The notes under the pieces are model-generated. The model saw only the letters and a list, made by a program, of their open reading frames with translations. It was not told where the DNA came from and made no database searches. Source: Oscillospiraceae bacterium (lineage in GTDB: Bacteria > Bacillota > Clostridia > WRLR01). From it: a DNA stretch of 34,753 bases. This document shows positions 1 to 6,922 of this stretch, piece by piece (positions within the stretch are counted from its first letter, which is position 1; each line of letters opens with the position of its first letter). The stretch covers positions 1 to 34,753 of the forward strand of contig WRLR01000037.1 of assembly GCA_009777515.1 (NCBI GenBank), read 5' to 3'. The translations under genes were made by a program, and so were the position numbers.

Positions 1-106
1 TTACTTACGCCGCGCAACGCGCGGTGCGAGCGCATCGCGCTCGTAAGGCGGGGGAAATCGCATTTTCCCCGCCGCCTTGGGGTGTGGGGCTTGCCCCACA
101 TTATAA
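1..106. repeat. Palindrome-rich intergenic block downstream of pcrA
   Basis: Four adjacent inverted repeats lie here: CGCGC-AA-GCGCG near 12-25, GAGCGC-ATC-GCGCTC near 28-43, a long stem with outer arms AAGGCG/CGCCTT and inner GGGGAAA/TTTTCCCC (about 45-78), and TGGGGC-TT-GCCCCA at 84-97. They follow the pcrA stop on the minus strand and may end its transcript, though no classic T-run follows. The last palindrome recurs near 15907 just after the ileS promoter. On the minus strand TATAAT lies directly before it, so it could also sit at a promoter for the next gene beyond the window. Confidence 0.5.
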
Positions 107-143
107 TATATATACCCTTTTATATACGTTTTATGGCTGCGAA

Positions 144-2897
144 TCAATCCTCTATGCGCAGTTTTACCATTGACTCTATAAAGCGCCTCATCCCGGCGTT
201 TTCAAATTCGATTTCCAAAATAAAGTCGCTGCCGTCGCGAACCCGCTTGGCCACTGTCCCGCTGCCATATTTTTTGTGACCGACAGCGTCGCCTACCTTG
301 TACGTACGGCCATTGTCGTATTCGTCGGGCGCGTCGGGCGGGGCGGAGTCATCGTTAGGGGCGCCGGGCGAAGCCAGCCAATTGGGCGGGACGCGCCCCC
401 CTTTGAGCCAACCGGGCGGGACGCGCCCATCGCTGAACCTGTTTTGCGCGGCGCCCGCCGGGCCGACGACCGTCCCGCCTCTTTTGGCGGCTTCCCATTG
501 CTGCCTGCCCGGGAACAGCCTGATATTGGAATTGTAAAATTCATTCTGCCCTGTTTTGCCGCCTGGGCCGGCGCCCGCACCGCCCGCAATAAGAAAGGGC
601 CGGCGCGAACCATTGTTGTCGACATCCGGGTGTTTCTGCTCGATTGCAGATTTGTTACTTATAATACTATTCGGAATATCCGCTATAAATCTTGAAAGCC
701 TGTTGTACGTAGTGTTTCCGAATAAAGTGCGCGAAGCGGCGCTTGTAATGAATAGCTGTTTTTTCGCACGGGTTATGGCGACGTAACAGAGCCTGCGTTC
801 CTCTTCCAATTGCGAGGGGTTCAACATGGACCTCATTCCTGGGAAAATGCCCTCTTCCGCGCCAATGATAAACACGGCGTCGTACTCCAGCCCCTTGGCG
901 CTGTGTATCGTCATCAGCGACACTTTTTCTTCGTCCTCGTCGTAGCTGTCTATGTCGGAAATAAGGGAAACATGCATCAAAAACTCTTCGAGTGTCGCGC
1001 CGTTTCGGAAAGAAGCCCCCTCCGACGATAGCGACGCCCCCTCCGGCAATAGCAGTGCCCCCTCCGGCGACGGCGACGCCCCTTCTGGTGACAGATCAGC
1101 TTCCTCCGACATTAACGCCGCCCCTTCTGGCGATGGTGCTGTTCCTTCCGGTAATAACGCCGCACTCTCCGGCGACAGCGCCGCCCCCTCCAGCAACCGC
1201 GCCGCCCCCTCCGCATCGCCTTCGGCGTCTCCAGCCAAGGCCTGCGGCTCGTCGTAGTATATGTCGTCGCTCACATAGTTTCTTTCGAACTCGATGATCT
1301 CCGATTTGAATTCCAATATATTTTCAAGCCGGACCCTCGCCTCCTCCGACTGCTCATCGCCGTACATCTTGGCTATCCCGCTCCGCTGCAGGACGAGTTC
1401 GAGGATATCCGCCGTCCCCAAGCCCCGGGCGTCTTCAACCATCCCCCGGATCAGCGCGACGAAGCTCTCCAGCTTCCCCAGCGCCGATTTCAATTCGGGA
1501 AACCCCCTTGGGTTGGCAATCGCAGCGGTGGCGGCCTCAAATATAGAAACGCCCATGTCGGCCGCCCTGGCTTCCAGTTTAACGACCGTGGCCGCCCCCA
1601 CCCCGCGCTTTGGTACATTTATGACCCGCTTGAAGCTGATGTCGTCCGAGGGGTTGTGCAAGAGGCGCAGGTACGCGATAACGTCTTTTATCTCTTTTCT
1701 GTCAAAGAATTTAAAGCCGCCTATGATCCTGTACGGCACGCCCTCGCGCGCGAGCATGTTCTCCATGGCGCGCGACTGCGCGTTGATGCGGTACAGGATG
1801 GCGCAGTCGTTGTAGCTTATGCCCTGCTCGGACTTGAGTTTTTTGACGACTTTTGCCGCGTACGACGCTTCCTCGTACTCGTTCTCCACTTTTACGCAGT
1901 TGATCGCGTCGCCCTCCCCGTTTTCCGTCCACAGGCTCTTGTGCTTGCGATGCGTATTTTTTAGGATGACGCTGTTGGCGGCGGCGAGGATGACCTTGGT
2001 CGAGCGGTAGTTTTGCTCCAGCTTGATGATCTTGGCGCCCCGGTAGTCGTTCTCAAAACCCAGTATGTTGCCAATATTGGCGCCGCGCCAGCCATAGATC
2101 GACTGATCGTCGTCCCCCACGACGCACAGGTTGTTCCATTTGCCGCACAGCAGCGATATAAGGGTATACTGCGCAGAGTTCGTGTCCTGGTACTCGTCGA
2201 CCAGTACGTGCTTGAACCTGTTTTGGTAGTACTCGCGGATATCGCCGCATTCACGCAGTAGGCGGATCGCCATCAAAATAATGTCGTCGAAATCCAGCGC
2301 GTTGAGTTTCTTCAGCTTTTTTTGGTATAGCTCATAGACCTCCGCCACATGCCCATCGAAGGCGCCGCCTGGCATGCGCGACCTGTCGGGCGAGAACATA
2401 TCGCCGGGCAAGAACATTTCGTCTTTGGCTTTGCCTATTTGATCTAACACTGCCTTGGGGACGTATTGTTTGTCTGAAAGGTTGAGATCCCTCAAGCACT
2501 CCTTGACTAAGGAGAGCTGGTCGTCTGCGTCAAAGATGGTGAAGCCCCTCGAAAAACCTATGCGCTCGATGTCGCGGCGGAGCATTCGGACGCATGCGGC
2601 GTGGAATGTGCTAATCCATATGGCTGACGACTCGTCGGGCAGCAGCTTCTCTACCCTGGCTTTCATTTCAGTCGCTGCCTTGTTCGTAAAGGTGATGCCC
2701 AAGATGGACCAGGGCGGCACGCCCGCTTCCAAGATGAGATAGGCGATCCTGTGGACGAGGACGCGCGTCTTGCCCGAGCCCGCCCCTGCGAGAATGAGCA
2801 GCGGCCCGTCCGTATGGCGCACCGCTTCGGCCTGAACGCTGTTCAAGCCTGAAAGTATCCTTTCGATCCCATGATTTGTCTTTTGTGAAACGCTCAT
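144..2897 (-). CDS. pcrA: ATP-dependent DNA helicase PcrA (UvrD/Rep family)
   Basis: Superfamily 1A 3'-5' helicase for replication, excision repair and clearing of recombination and transcription complexes. Visible motifs: Walker A AGAGSGKTR near residue 40, the DEYQDTN Walker B motif, VGDDDQSIYGWRGA, LEQNYRS, MTIHSAKGLEYDAVF and VAITRAKK. The C-terminus has the Tudor-like RNA-polymerase-binding domain seen in PcrA (VGDAVGHKKYGSGTV). Start chosen at the ATG at 2897 (MSVSQK), 12 nt after AGGGAG; an in-frame TTG at 2927 is possible but lacks a site of its own. At about 917 residues it is longer than usual PcrA (about 720-770). The excess is a nine-copy 7-residue SPEGA-like repeat before motif V and a repetitive linker before the C-terminal domain. 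It is preceded by a short leader ORF. Confidence 0.97.
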   Translation of the reverse strand: MSVSQKTNHGIERILSGLNSVQAEAVRHTDGPLLILAGAGSGKTRVLVHRIAYLILEAGVPPWSILGITFTNKAATEMKARVEKLLPDESSAIWISTFHAACVRMLRRDIERIGFSRGFTIFDADDQLSLVKECLRDLNLSDKQYVPKAVLDQIGKAKDEMFLPGDMFSPDRSRMPGGAFDGHVAEVYELYQKKLKKLNALDFDDIILMAIRLLRECGDIREYYQNRFKHVLVDEYQDTNSAQYTLISLLCGKWNNLCVVGDDDQSIYGWRGANIGNILGFENDYRGAKIIKLEQNYRSTKVILAAANSVILKNTHRKHKSLWTENGEGDAINCVKVENEYEEASYAAKVVKKLKSEQGISYNDCAILYRINAQSRAMENMLAREGVPYRIIGGFKFFDRKEIKDVIAYLRLLHNPSDDISFKRVINVPKRGVGAATVVKLEARAADMGVSIFEAATAAIANPRGFPELKSALGKLESFVALIRGMVEDARGLGTADILELVLQRSGIAKMYGDEQSEEARVRLENILEFKSEIIEFERNYVSDDIYYDEPQALAGDAEGDAEGAARLLEGAALSPESAALLPEGTAPSPEGAALMSEEADLSPEGASPSPEGALLLPEGASLSSEGASFRNGATLEEFLMHVSLISDIDSYDEDEEKVSLMTIHSAKGLEYDAVFIIGAEEGIFPGMRSMLNPSQLEEERRLCYVAITRAKKQLFITSAASRTLFGNTTYNRLSRFIADIPNSIISNKSAIEQKHPDVDNNGSRRPFLIAGGAGAGPGGKTGQNEFYNSNIRLFPGRQQWEAAKRGGTVVGPAGAAQNRFSDGRVPPGWLKGGRVPPNWLASPGAPNDDSAPPDAPDEYDNGRTYKVGDAVGHKKYGSGTVAKRVRDGSDFILEIEFENAGMRRFIESMVKLRIED
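381..440 (-). repeat. Two-copy 30-bp repeat inside the pcrA linker
   Basis: Two 30-bp units share the kernel GGGCGGGACGCGCCC (arms GGGCG/CGCCC). Read on the minus strand they encode two GRVPPxW decapeptides in the PcrA linker. The same GGGCGGGACGC kernel recurs as a three-copy array in ligA (22821-22928), where it is read in another frame and orientation. Confidence 0.75.
1015..1219 (-). repeat. Nine-copy 21-bp array inside pcrA
   Basis: Units of exactly 21 bp, starting GCCCCCTCCGGC on the plus strand, repeat nine times with scattered substitutions, followed by a partial unit. On the minus strand they encode nine degenerate heptads of the type SPEGAxL. The insert lies between the 2B region and motif V, where other PcrA proteins have a short acidic linker. 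The reading frame stays open throughout. Confidence 0.9.
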
Positions 2898-2939
2898 TAG
2901 GCCACCATGCTCCCTACAACAAATCAACAGTCAGCCCAA

Positions 2940-2996
2940 TCAGCCAAAACAGCATGGCGCCGCGCCGTTGCCTGTGCATATATTTTTTTTGTCCAT
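2940..2996 (-). CDS. 18-residue Cys-containing leader ORF upstream of pcrA
   Basis: ATG at 2996 sits 5 nt after a strong GGAGG (ribosome binding site about 3002-3006) and encodes MDKKNICTGNGAAPCCFG, then TGA. The pcrA promoter starts transcription about 15 nt upstream, so this is the first ORF on the message. It shares the frame of pcrA, from which it is separated by two in-frame TGA codons and 42 nt. I recognise no family. It could be a leader peptide coupling Cys or Gly supply, or ribosome stalling, to pcrA translation; a small metal-binding protein; or a chance ORF. The close match of ribosome binding site, ATG and promoter is what favours translation. Confidence 0.5.
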   Translation of the reverse strand: MDKKNICTGNGAAPCCFG

Positions 2997-3018
2997 GTTC
3001 GCCTCCGGGTATAACATA

Positions 3019-3047
3019 AATTTACAGCTTATATAATTTTATGTCAA
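3019..3047 (-). promoter_or_regulatory. Sigma-A promoter of the leader ORF and pcrA
   Basis: Minus strand: TTGACA (3042-3047), 17 bp, TAAATT (3019-3024). It is the only good match between pcrA and the divergent zinc-ribbon gene in this orientation. The predicted start lies near 3012, giving a leader of about 15 nt before the 18-codon ORF. Confidence 0.65.
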
Positions 3048-3098
3048 GCCGAATGGGGATAATTAAAAATATTGCATTCCAAAGTTGATTTATTATTG

Positions 3099-3127
3099 TT
3101 GACAACGCATTGGCTTCATTATACAAT
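3099..3127 (+). promoter_or_regulatory. Sigma-A promoter of the zinc-ribbon gene
   Basis: TTGACA (3099-3104), 17-bp spacer, TACAAT (3122-3127). The predicted start is near 3134. The leader then carries a short TGTCA-TGCG-TGACA hairpin (3138-3151) followed by a T-run before the ribosome binding site, which might weakly attenuate transcription. Confidence 0.7.
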
Positions 3128-3174
3128 GGGTTCGCGTGTCATGCGTGACAAACTTTTTTAAGAGGGGCGCTATA

Positions 3175-3447
3175 ATGGAAGACAAGACATTGATATGTAG
3201 AGACTGTGGGCAAGAGTTTGTCTTTACCGCAGGCGAGCAGGAGTTTTATGCGCAGAGGGGCTTTCAAAACGAGCCTTCGCGATGCAGGGATTGCCGCGAT
3301 TCGCGGCGGTCTTCAGGCGGCGGCGACAGGGGGGCGCGGGAGATGTTCGACGCCATCTGCGCCGAATGCGGCAAGGAGACGAAAGTCCCGTTCAGGCCGC
3401 GCCTGGACAAGCCTGTCTATTGCAGCGAGTGCTTTGCGCAAAGATAA
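3175..3447 (+). CDS. Small zinc-ribbon protein with two CxxC pairs
   Basis: A 90-residue protein starting MEDKTLICRDCGQEF. It has an N-terminal zinc ribbon (CRDC ... CRDC, residues about 8-41) and a C-terminal one (CAEC ... CSEC, residues about 62-86), joined by a Ser/Gly/Arg-rich linker. This matches the conserved Bacillota 'probable zinc-ribbon domain' proteins that contain GQEFVFTAGEQEFY; their role is unknown, and nucleic-acid binding is only a guess from the fold. Start chosen at ATG 3175 because AGAGGGG lies 7 nt upstream; the open frame runs further back to 3136 without a site. It is monocistronic, between its own promoter and a strong terminator. Confidence 0.85.
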   Translation: MEDKTLICRDCGQEFVFTAGEQEFYAQRGFQNEPSRCRDCRDSRRSSGGGDRGAREMFDAICAECGKETKVPFRPRLDKPVYCSECFAQR

Positions 3448-3469
3448 ACCATTCTGCCAATGACTAACA

Positions 3470-3494
3470 AATCTCCCATTGGGAGATTTTTTTT
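3470..3494 (+). terminator. Rho-independent terminator of the zinc-ribbon gene
   Basis: Perfect 8-bp stem AATCTCCC/GGGAGATT with an ATT loop, followed directly by further T residues. Confidence 0.92.
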
Positions 3495-3520
3495 CGCCGC
3501 ATGGCCGCTTTATTGGGTAT

Positions 3521-3686
3521 CATAGTCTATATAGTAACGTTATATAATCTATATAGTAACGCTATATGATTCATATAGTAACGCTATATAATTTATATAG
3601 TAACACTATGCAATAACGCTATGTAATGTTATGTAACGCTATGTAATGTTATGTAACGCTATGTAACGCTATGTAATGCTATTATG
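3521..3686. repeat. Intergenic array of palindromic 22-bp and shorter units
   Basis: This fills most of the 312-bp gap between the zinc-ribbon gene and hpf. Four 22-bp units built on TATATAGTAACGCTATATA (arms TATATAG/CTATATA) are followed by shorter TAACGCTATGTAA-type units. Each full unit is palindromic and contains TATAAT-like words on both strands. No ORF is visible. It may simply be an expanded minisatellite, or a cluster of binding sites upstream of hpf. Confidence 0.85.
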
Positions 3687-3722
3687 GCGAACAGCCGATG
3701 GCAATGGCGGCAAAATCATATT

Positions 3723-3749
3723 AAGGAGGCTCCGGGCCGCAGCGCCCGG
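3723..3749 (+). promoter_or_regulatory. Distant ribosome binding site of hpf with intervening hairpin
   Basis: AAGGAGG (3723-3729) is 30 nt before the hpf ATG, too far for normal initiation. Between them lies a perfect 6-bp stem CCGGGC/GCCCGG (3732-3737 with 3744-3749). Folding it would leave about 12 nt between the site and the ATG. An in-frame TAA just upstream (3754-3756) excludes an earlier start. Confidence 0.6.
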
Positions 3750-3759
3750 CACTTAAACT

Positions 3760-4290
3760 ATGAAATACGTGTTTGTGGGGAAGAACATAGACGTCGGCAA
3801 CAGGCTGAAGGAGCGGCTGGTAAAGAAGGTCGGCAAGCTGGAAAAATTCTTTAACCCGGAGACCGAGGCGACGGCGACGTTTTCCATCGTCAGGAACCAG
3901 CACATCCTGGAGCTGACCATAATTCAAAACGGCATATTGTTCCGGGGGGAGGAGCACAGCGACGACATGTACATCTCCATCGACAAGGTCGTCGACGTGA
4001 TTGAGAGGCAGATCCGAAAAAACAAGACGAGGCTCGCCAGGCGGATCTACGACAACGCGTTCAAGAGCGACGAGTATGACGATGACAGCAGCTACATCGT
4101 CGAGGAGAACGAGTACAGCGTGCGCTCGAAAAAGTTCCATATAGAGCCCATGACTGTGGACGAGGCCATTCTGCAGATGAACCTGATCGGCCACATGTTC
4201 TTCGTGTTTCTGAACCCGGACACAAAGCAGGTAAACGTGGTGTACAAGCGCAGGGACGAGAGCTACGGCCTGCTAGAGCCCGAATATTAG
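3760..4290 (+). CDS. hpf: Ribosome hibernation promoting factor, long form
   Basis: A 176-residue HPF of the long type, which dimerises 70S ribosomes into inactive 100S particles in stationary phase. The N-terminal domain (residues about 1-100, beginning MKYVFVGKNIDVGNRLKERL) binds the decoding centre. After an acidic linker (SDEYDDDSS), the C-terminal dimerisation domain has the typical FHIEPMTVDEAILQMNLIGH run followed by FFVFLNPDTKQVNVVYKRRD. Length and both domains are normal. It is monocistronic, convergent with radC, and preceded by an AT-rich repeat array. The ribosome binding site is 30 nt upstream behind a GC-rich hairpin, which suggests translation may depend on RNA folding. Confidence 0.96.
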   Translation: MKYVFVGKNIDVGNRLKERLVKKVGKLEKFFNPETEATATFSIVRNQHILELTIIQNGILFRGEEHSDDMYISIDKVVDVIERQIRKNKTRLARRIYDNAFKSDEYDDDSSYIVEENEYSVRSKKFHIEPMTVDEAILQMNLIGHMFFVFLNPDTKQVNVVYKRRDESYGLLEPEY

Positions 4291-4338
4291 GGCGCCCCCT
4301 GCCATATTCAAATGCACAACCCATATTCTATTGTCCAT

Positions 4339-4378
4339 GCTCGTCCATGCCCGCCCATGCCCGCCCATGCCCACACCC
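4339..4378. repeat. 10-bp tandem repeat between hpf and radC
   Basis: Four units of about 10 bp (TCCATGCTCG, TCCATGCCCG, CCCATGCCCG, CCCATGCCCA) lie in the convergent gap. The rest of the gap holds a GGCGCC-CC-GGCGCC palindrome but no clear T-run terminator. Confidence 0.75.
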
Positions 4379-4436
4379 CGGCGACCCGACGCGCTGAAGC
4401 GCTGGCGCCCCGGCGCCTTCGTCTCGGAGCCCGGCG

Positions 4437-5114
4437 CTATAGCATCCTCTTTTCTGCGAGGCTGGTGTAGTTTTTGCCCGCTATGATTATGTGGTCCATG
4501 ACATTGACGGATATGGTTTCGAGAGCGGCTGTCAGCCTCTTTGTCATATGCGCGTCCGCAGCCGACGGCTCCGTGGAGCCGCCGGGATGGTTGTGCGTTA
4601 AGATGACCACGGACGCCTTATGGCGCAGAGCGTTCTCGATAATCGCCCTCGGGTAGACCATGGCTTCGTTGATGGTCCCCCGGCTGATCAGCACGGGCAT
4701 GATCACATGGTTCTGCGAGTCCAGGCAAATCATATAGAACACTTCGTACTCTACGCCCACGAACAGCGAGGCCGCGTACGCCGCAGCTTTCTTTGAGTCG
4801 GTTATCTGCGTCTTGTCCTTCCAGCGGTCCGTTGCGTAGCGCCGGGCCAGCCCGGGCACCATGCAAATGAGCGTGGCGGCGTGGGGGCCCAGCCCCGGGA
4901 CTTCCAACAGCTCGTGGTGGCTCGCGTTGAACACCCCGGAAAGCGAACCGAACCGCTCCAGCAGCGCATGGGCCAGCCCATTGGTGTCCTTGTGCGGCAC
5001 GCCGAAAAAGAGCAGCATCTCCAGCACCTGGAAGACGCTGAACGCGTCCATGCCCTCGCTGAGAAAACGGTCCTTCATGCGCTGCCTGTGGCCCCTGTGA
5101 TCAACCAATGCCAA
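4437..5114 (-). CDS. radC: RadC family JAB/MPN-domain protein
   Basis: A 225-residue member of the RadC (YsxA) family; despite the name, its role in DNA repair is unproven. A helix-hairpin-helix region (LLEVPGLGPHAATLI, residues about 69-83) precedes a JAB/MPN domain. That domain has the metal-binding motif HNHPGGSTEPSAAD (His174, His176, Asp187) and Glu124 in GVEYEVFYMICLD. Start placed at TTG 5114 because family proteins begin just before the conserved HxGHRxRM, which an ATG start at 5078 would cut. AAGG lies 6 nt upstream. The start codon lies inside an inverted repeat next to the promoter, so expression may be structurally controlled. Confidence 0.93.
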   Translation of the reverse strand: MALVDHRGHRQRMKDRFLSEGMDAFSVFQVLEMLLFFGVPHKDTNGLAHALLERFGSLSGVFNASHHELLEVPGLGPHAATLICMVPGLARRYATDRWKDKTQITDSKKAAAYAASLFVGVEYEVFYMICLDSQNHVIMPVLISRGTINEAMVYPRAIIENALRHKASVVILTHNHPGGSTEPSAADAHMTKRLTAALETISVNVMDHIIIAGKNYTSLAEKRML

Positions 5115-5154
5115 TACCAGCCTTTTTTGTCAATTTATGGCCTGTATTGGCATT
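5107..5154 (-). promoter_or_regulatory. Inverted repeat spanning the radC start codon
   Basis: Perfect 11-bp arms AATGCCAATAC (5107-5117) and GTATTGGCATT (5144-5154), plus an inner GCC/GGC pairing. One arm overlaps the -10 box and the other contains the TTG start, with the ribosome binding site in the loop. It could act as a repressor operator in DNA or as an RNA stem hiding the start codon. Confidence 0.6.
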
Positions 5155-5181
5155 ATACAATATTTTCCAATGCGCTTGCAA
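5152..5181 (-). promoter_or_regulatory. radC promoter
   Basis: Minus strand TTGCAA (5176-5181), 18 bp, TATAAT (5152-5157). The -10 box overlaps an arm of the inverted repeat described separately. Confidence 0.55.
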
Positions 5182-5201
5182 CTATAATTTTCCAATGCTA
5201 G

Positions 5202-5306
5202 TCCAAGCGTCTATTTATAGTTCATGTGTCTATTGATAGTCCAAGCGTCTATTGATAGTCCATGCGCCATATAAAGTCCAAGCGTCTATTTATAATCCAT
5301 GCTTAT
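5202..5306. repeat. 19-bp tandem array overlapping the end of the ATPase gene
   Basis: About five units of 18-19 bp of the type TCCAAGCGTCTATTGATAG lie between the radC promoter and the ATPase gene. The rightmost unit encodes the last residues MDYK and the TAG stop of the ATPase, so the array extends into the coding region. Confidence 0.85.
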
Positions 5307-5987
5307 GTATTTACCGATGCAGAAGATCGGTATACCAAGCCGCGCGGAACGGGCGCAAAAGTCCGGCGCCCCAGCAGCGACGCACTCCATTGCGGCGCTG
5401 AACGCCACGGGCAAGGACAAGCGGTCAGACAGTTCCAGCGCGGCGTCGAGGCCCTCTGAAAGGTCGCGCTCCGAAGTGTCCGAGAGCAGGTTGGTATTGT
5501 TCACAATCGCAGTGAACGGCAGGCGTGCGCTTTTTTGAATGGCATAAAAAATTTCGGCAGCCTTGCATACTGTTGACGTTTCGGGCCTGCGCAGGTTAAA
5601 TACAAAAAAACATTCGGTCCGTTCGGAAAGGAAATCGTCGCGGTATCTGGACACGGCCCTTGCGCCCGCGCTGTCGCCGCCCACATCAAACACGGCTTTC
5701 ACCTGTTTGTCGTCAAACAGGGCGGAAATTTCGGCGGGCAGCGCCGGTACGTCGATATTGGTATTGGCATATATGGGGGCGACGACGCGGACGCCTTTGC
5801 TTTCCAGCGCAGCGCGCGCGCTTGCTGTGCGAAAATACGGGTTTATTATGTCGAAGTCGACGATGGCAGCCCTGTGGCACGCAGCGAGGCTGAGCGTGAA
5901 GTTGACGGCGACTTCAGATTTACCGCTGCCATAATGCCCGGCAAACAAAAATATCCTACTGTCCTCATATAGCCTTGGCGTCGCCAT
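5286..5987 (-). CDS. ParA/MinD-like P-loop ATPase of unknown function
   Basis: A 233-residue cytoplasmic P-loop protein. Walker A is GHYGSGKSE (residues 17-25), followed by VDFDIINPYFRT (43-54), DVGGD near 107 and VNNTNL. This matches a conserved Bacillota family resembling ParA/CobQ-type NTPases whose function is not established; the NPYFRT motif is typical. Start placed at ATG 5987 (MATPRLYED) with GGGGGAAG 3 nt upstream; the frame stays open further up only as an overlap with recO. It overlaps the recO end by 23 bp, implying translational coupling. The last four codons and stop lie in a 19-bp repeat array. Confidence 0.8.
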   Translation of the reverse strand: MATPRLYEDSRIFLFAGHYGSGKSEVAVNFTLSLAACHRAAIVDFDIINPYFRTASARAALESKGVRVVAPIYANTNIDVPALPAEISALFDDKQVKAVFDVGGDSAGARAVSRYRDDFLSERTECFFVFNLRRPETSTVCKAAEIFYAIQKSARLPFTAIVNNTNLLSDTSERDLSEGLDAALELSDRLSLPVAFSAAMECVAAGAPDFCARSARLGIPIFCIGKYISMDYK

Positions 5988-6789
5988 TCTTCCCCCTTCG
6001 CAGATCGAGCATTTCGCGCTCAAACGCGCGGTAGCGCTCCGCTTCATCGGATTTGTCATATGCCTTGCCGAACTGGTGGCGAAGATATTCCGGGACAATG
6101 GATGAGAGCTCCTTGGCCACGGCGTCGCTGATCTCGAACTGAAAGATTTGCCCGGCGCCGCACCCTGAGACATAGCTGATTGCCTTGAGCGCGCCAGGCG
6201 AAACCGCGACGACACGGCCGACGCGGCTGGCGGCGCCCCTGCATTCGGCTGAGCCGCAGACTACGCCGCCCCCTGCGACGGCGAAGCCAATGCCCTTGCC
6301 CCCTCCCAGCGGCGCCCCGCAGACGGAGCAGATGTCGGTCAGAGGGGCGAATCCCGCGATCGCCAATATCCGCATCTCAAAAGCGCGGGCGACGAAGCCC
6401 GGCTGTAAATCCTTGTAGCACAACGCATACAGCGTATTCAACAGCGTCTGCAGCGCCTGTGGGAAGGCCTGGGCCTCGACGATGACGTCCCGCGCGATGT
6501 CCAAAAAATGCATGGCGTACGCGCACTTTTCGACATCCTTGCGGATGCCATAAAAAGACTCGGACGACTTTGCCGACGTCAGCAGGCGCCTGTCCTTATT
6601 TACGTACATCGAAAACTCGCCATATGTCAAAAGGCCCGCCTGTGAGGCGAGCTTGCTGCCCTGCCTGCGGATGCCCCTCGCGTAGCACTCCAGCCTGCCC
6701 TGCTCGACTGACAGCAGCGTCAGGTACCGATCGGCGTCGCCCGTGTCCACCTCGCGGGCCACTATGCCCGTAACTGTTTCATATCCCAT
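5965..6789 (-). CDS. recO: DNA repair protein RecO
   Basis: A 274-residue RecO, which with RecR helps load RecA at single-strand gaps. The N-terminal OB-fold begins MGYETVTGIVAREVDTGDADRYLTLL, and a helical middle follows. A zinc-binding site is formed by Cys154 and Cys157 (CSVC) with Cys178 and Cys183 (CGSAEC). Length is normal. It follows the era half of the fused gene, as recO does in many Bacillota, across a gap filled by a 27-bp repeat array. AAGG lies about 10 nt before the ATG. Confidence 0.93.
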   Translation of the reverse strand: MGYETVTGIVAREVDTGDADRYLTLLSVEQGRLECYARGIRRQGSKLASQAGLLTYGEFSMYVNKDRRLLTSAKSSESFYGIRKDVEKCAYAMHFLDIARDVIVEAQAFPQALQTLLNTLYALCYKDLQPGFVARAFEMRILAIAGFAPLTDICSVCGAPLGGGKGIGFAVAGGGVVCGSAECRGAASRVGRVVAVSPGALKAISYVSGCGAGQIFQFEISDAVAKELSSIVPEYLRHQFGKAYDKSDEAERYRAFEREMLDLRRGKNGDAKAI

Positions 6790-6810
6790 GGTTCACATGC
6801 CTTGGCGCAG

Positions 6811-6917
6811 CCTTTTGCGCCGCATCCGCGCAGGCCGCCTTTTGCGTTACCTCCGCCAGGCCGCTCTTTGCGTCGCTTCCGTTCAGGCCGCTTTTTGCGC
6901 CACCTCCGCGCAGGCCG
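6811..6917. repeat. 27-bp tandem array between era and recO
   Basis: Four units of about 27 bp (minus-strand type CGGCCTGCGCGGAGG, then CGCAAAAAG) start 6 nt after the era stop and run almost to the recO ribosome binding site. Each unit carries a GGAGG- or GGAAG-like word. Confidence 0.85.
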
Positions 6918-6922
6918 ATCGG

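Noticed and set aside
2897..2996. TGA recoding (selenocysteine) joining the leader ORF to pcrA
   Set aside because: Two TGA codons lie between them, TGA is a normal stop in neighbours (recO, rpsT), pcrA has its own AGGGAG, and no SECIS-like hairpin is evident.
3521..3686. CRISPR array
   Set aside because: Units are contiguous with no unique spacers, they diverge steadily, and no cas gene is near. The same applies to 5202-5306, 12305-12464 and 17448-17540.
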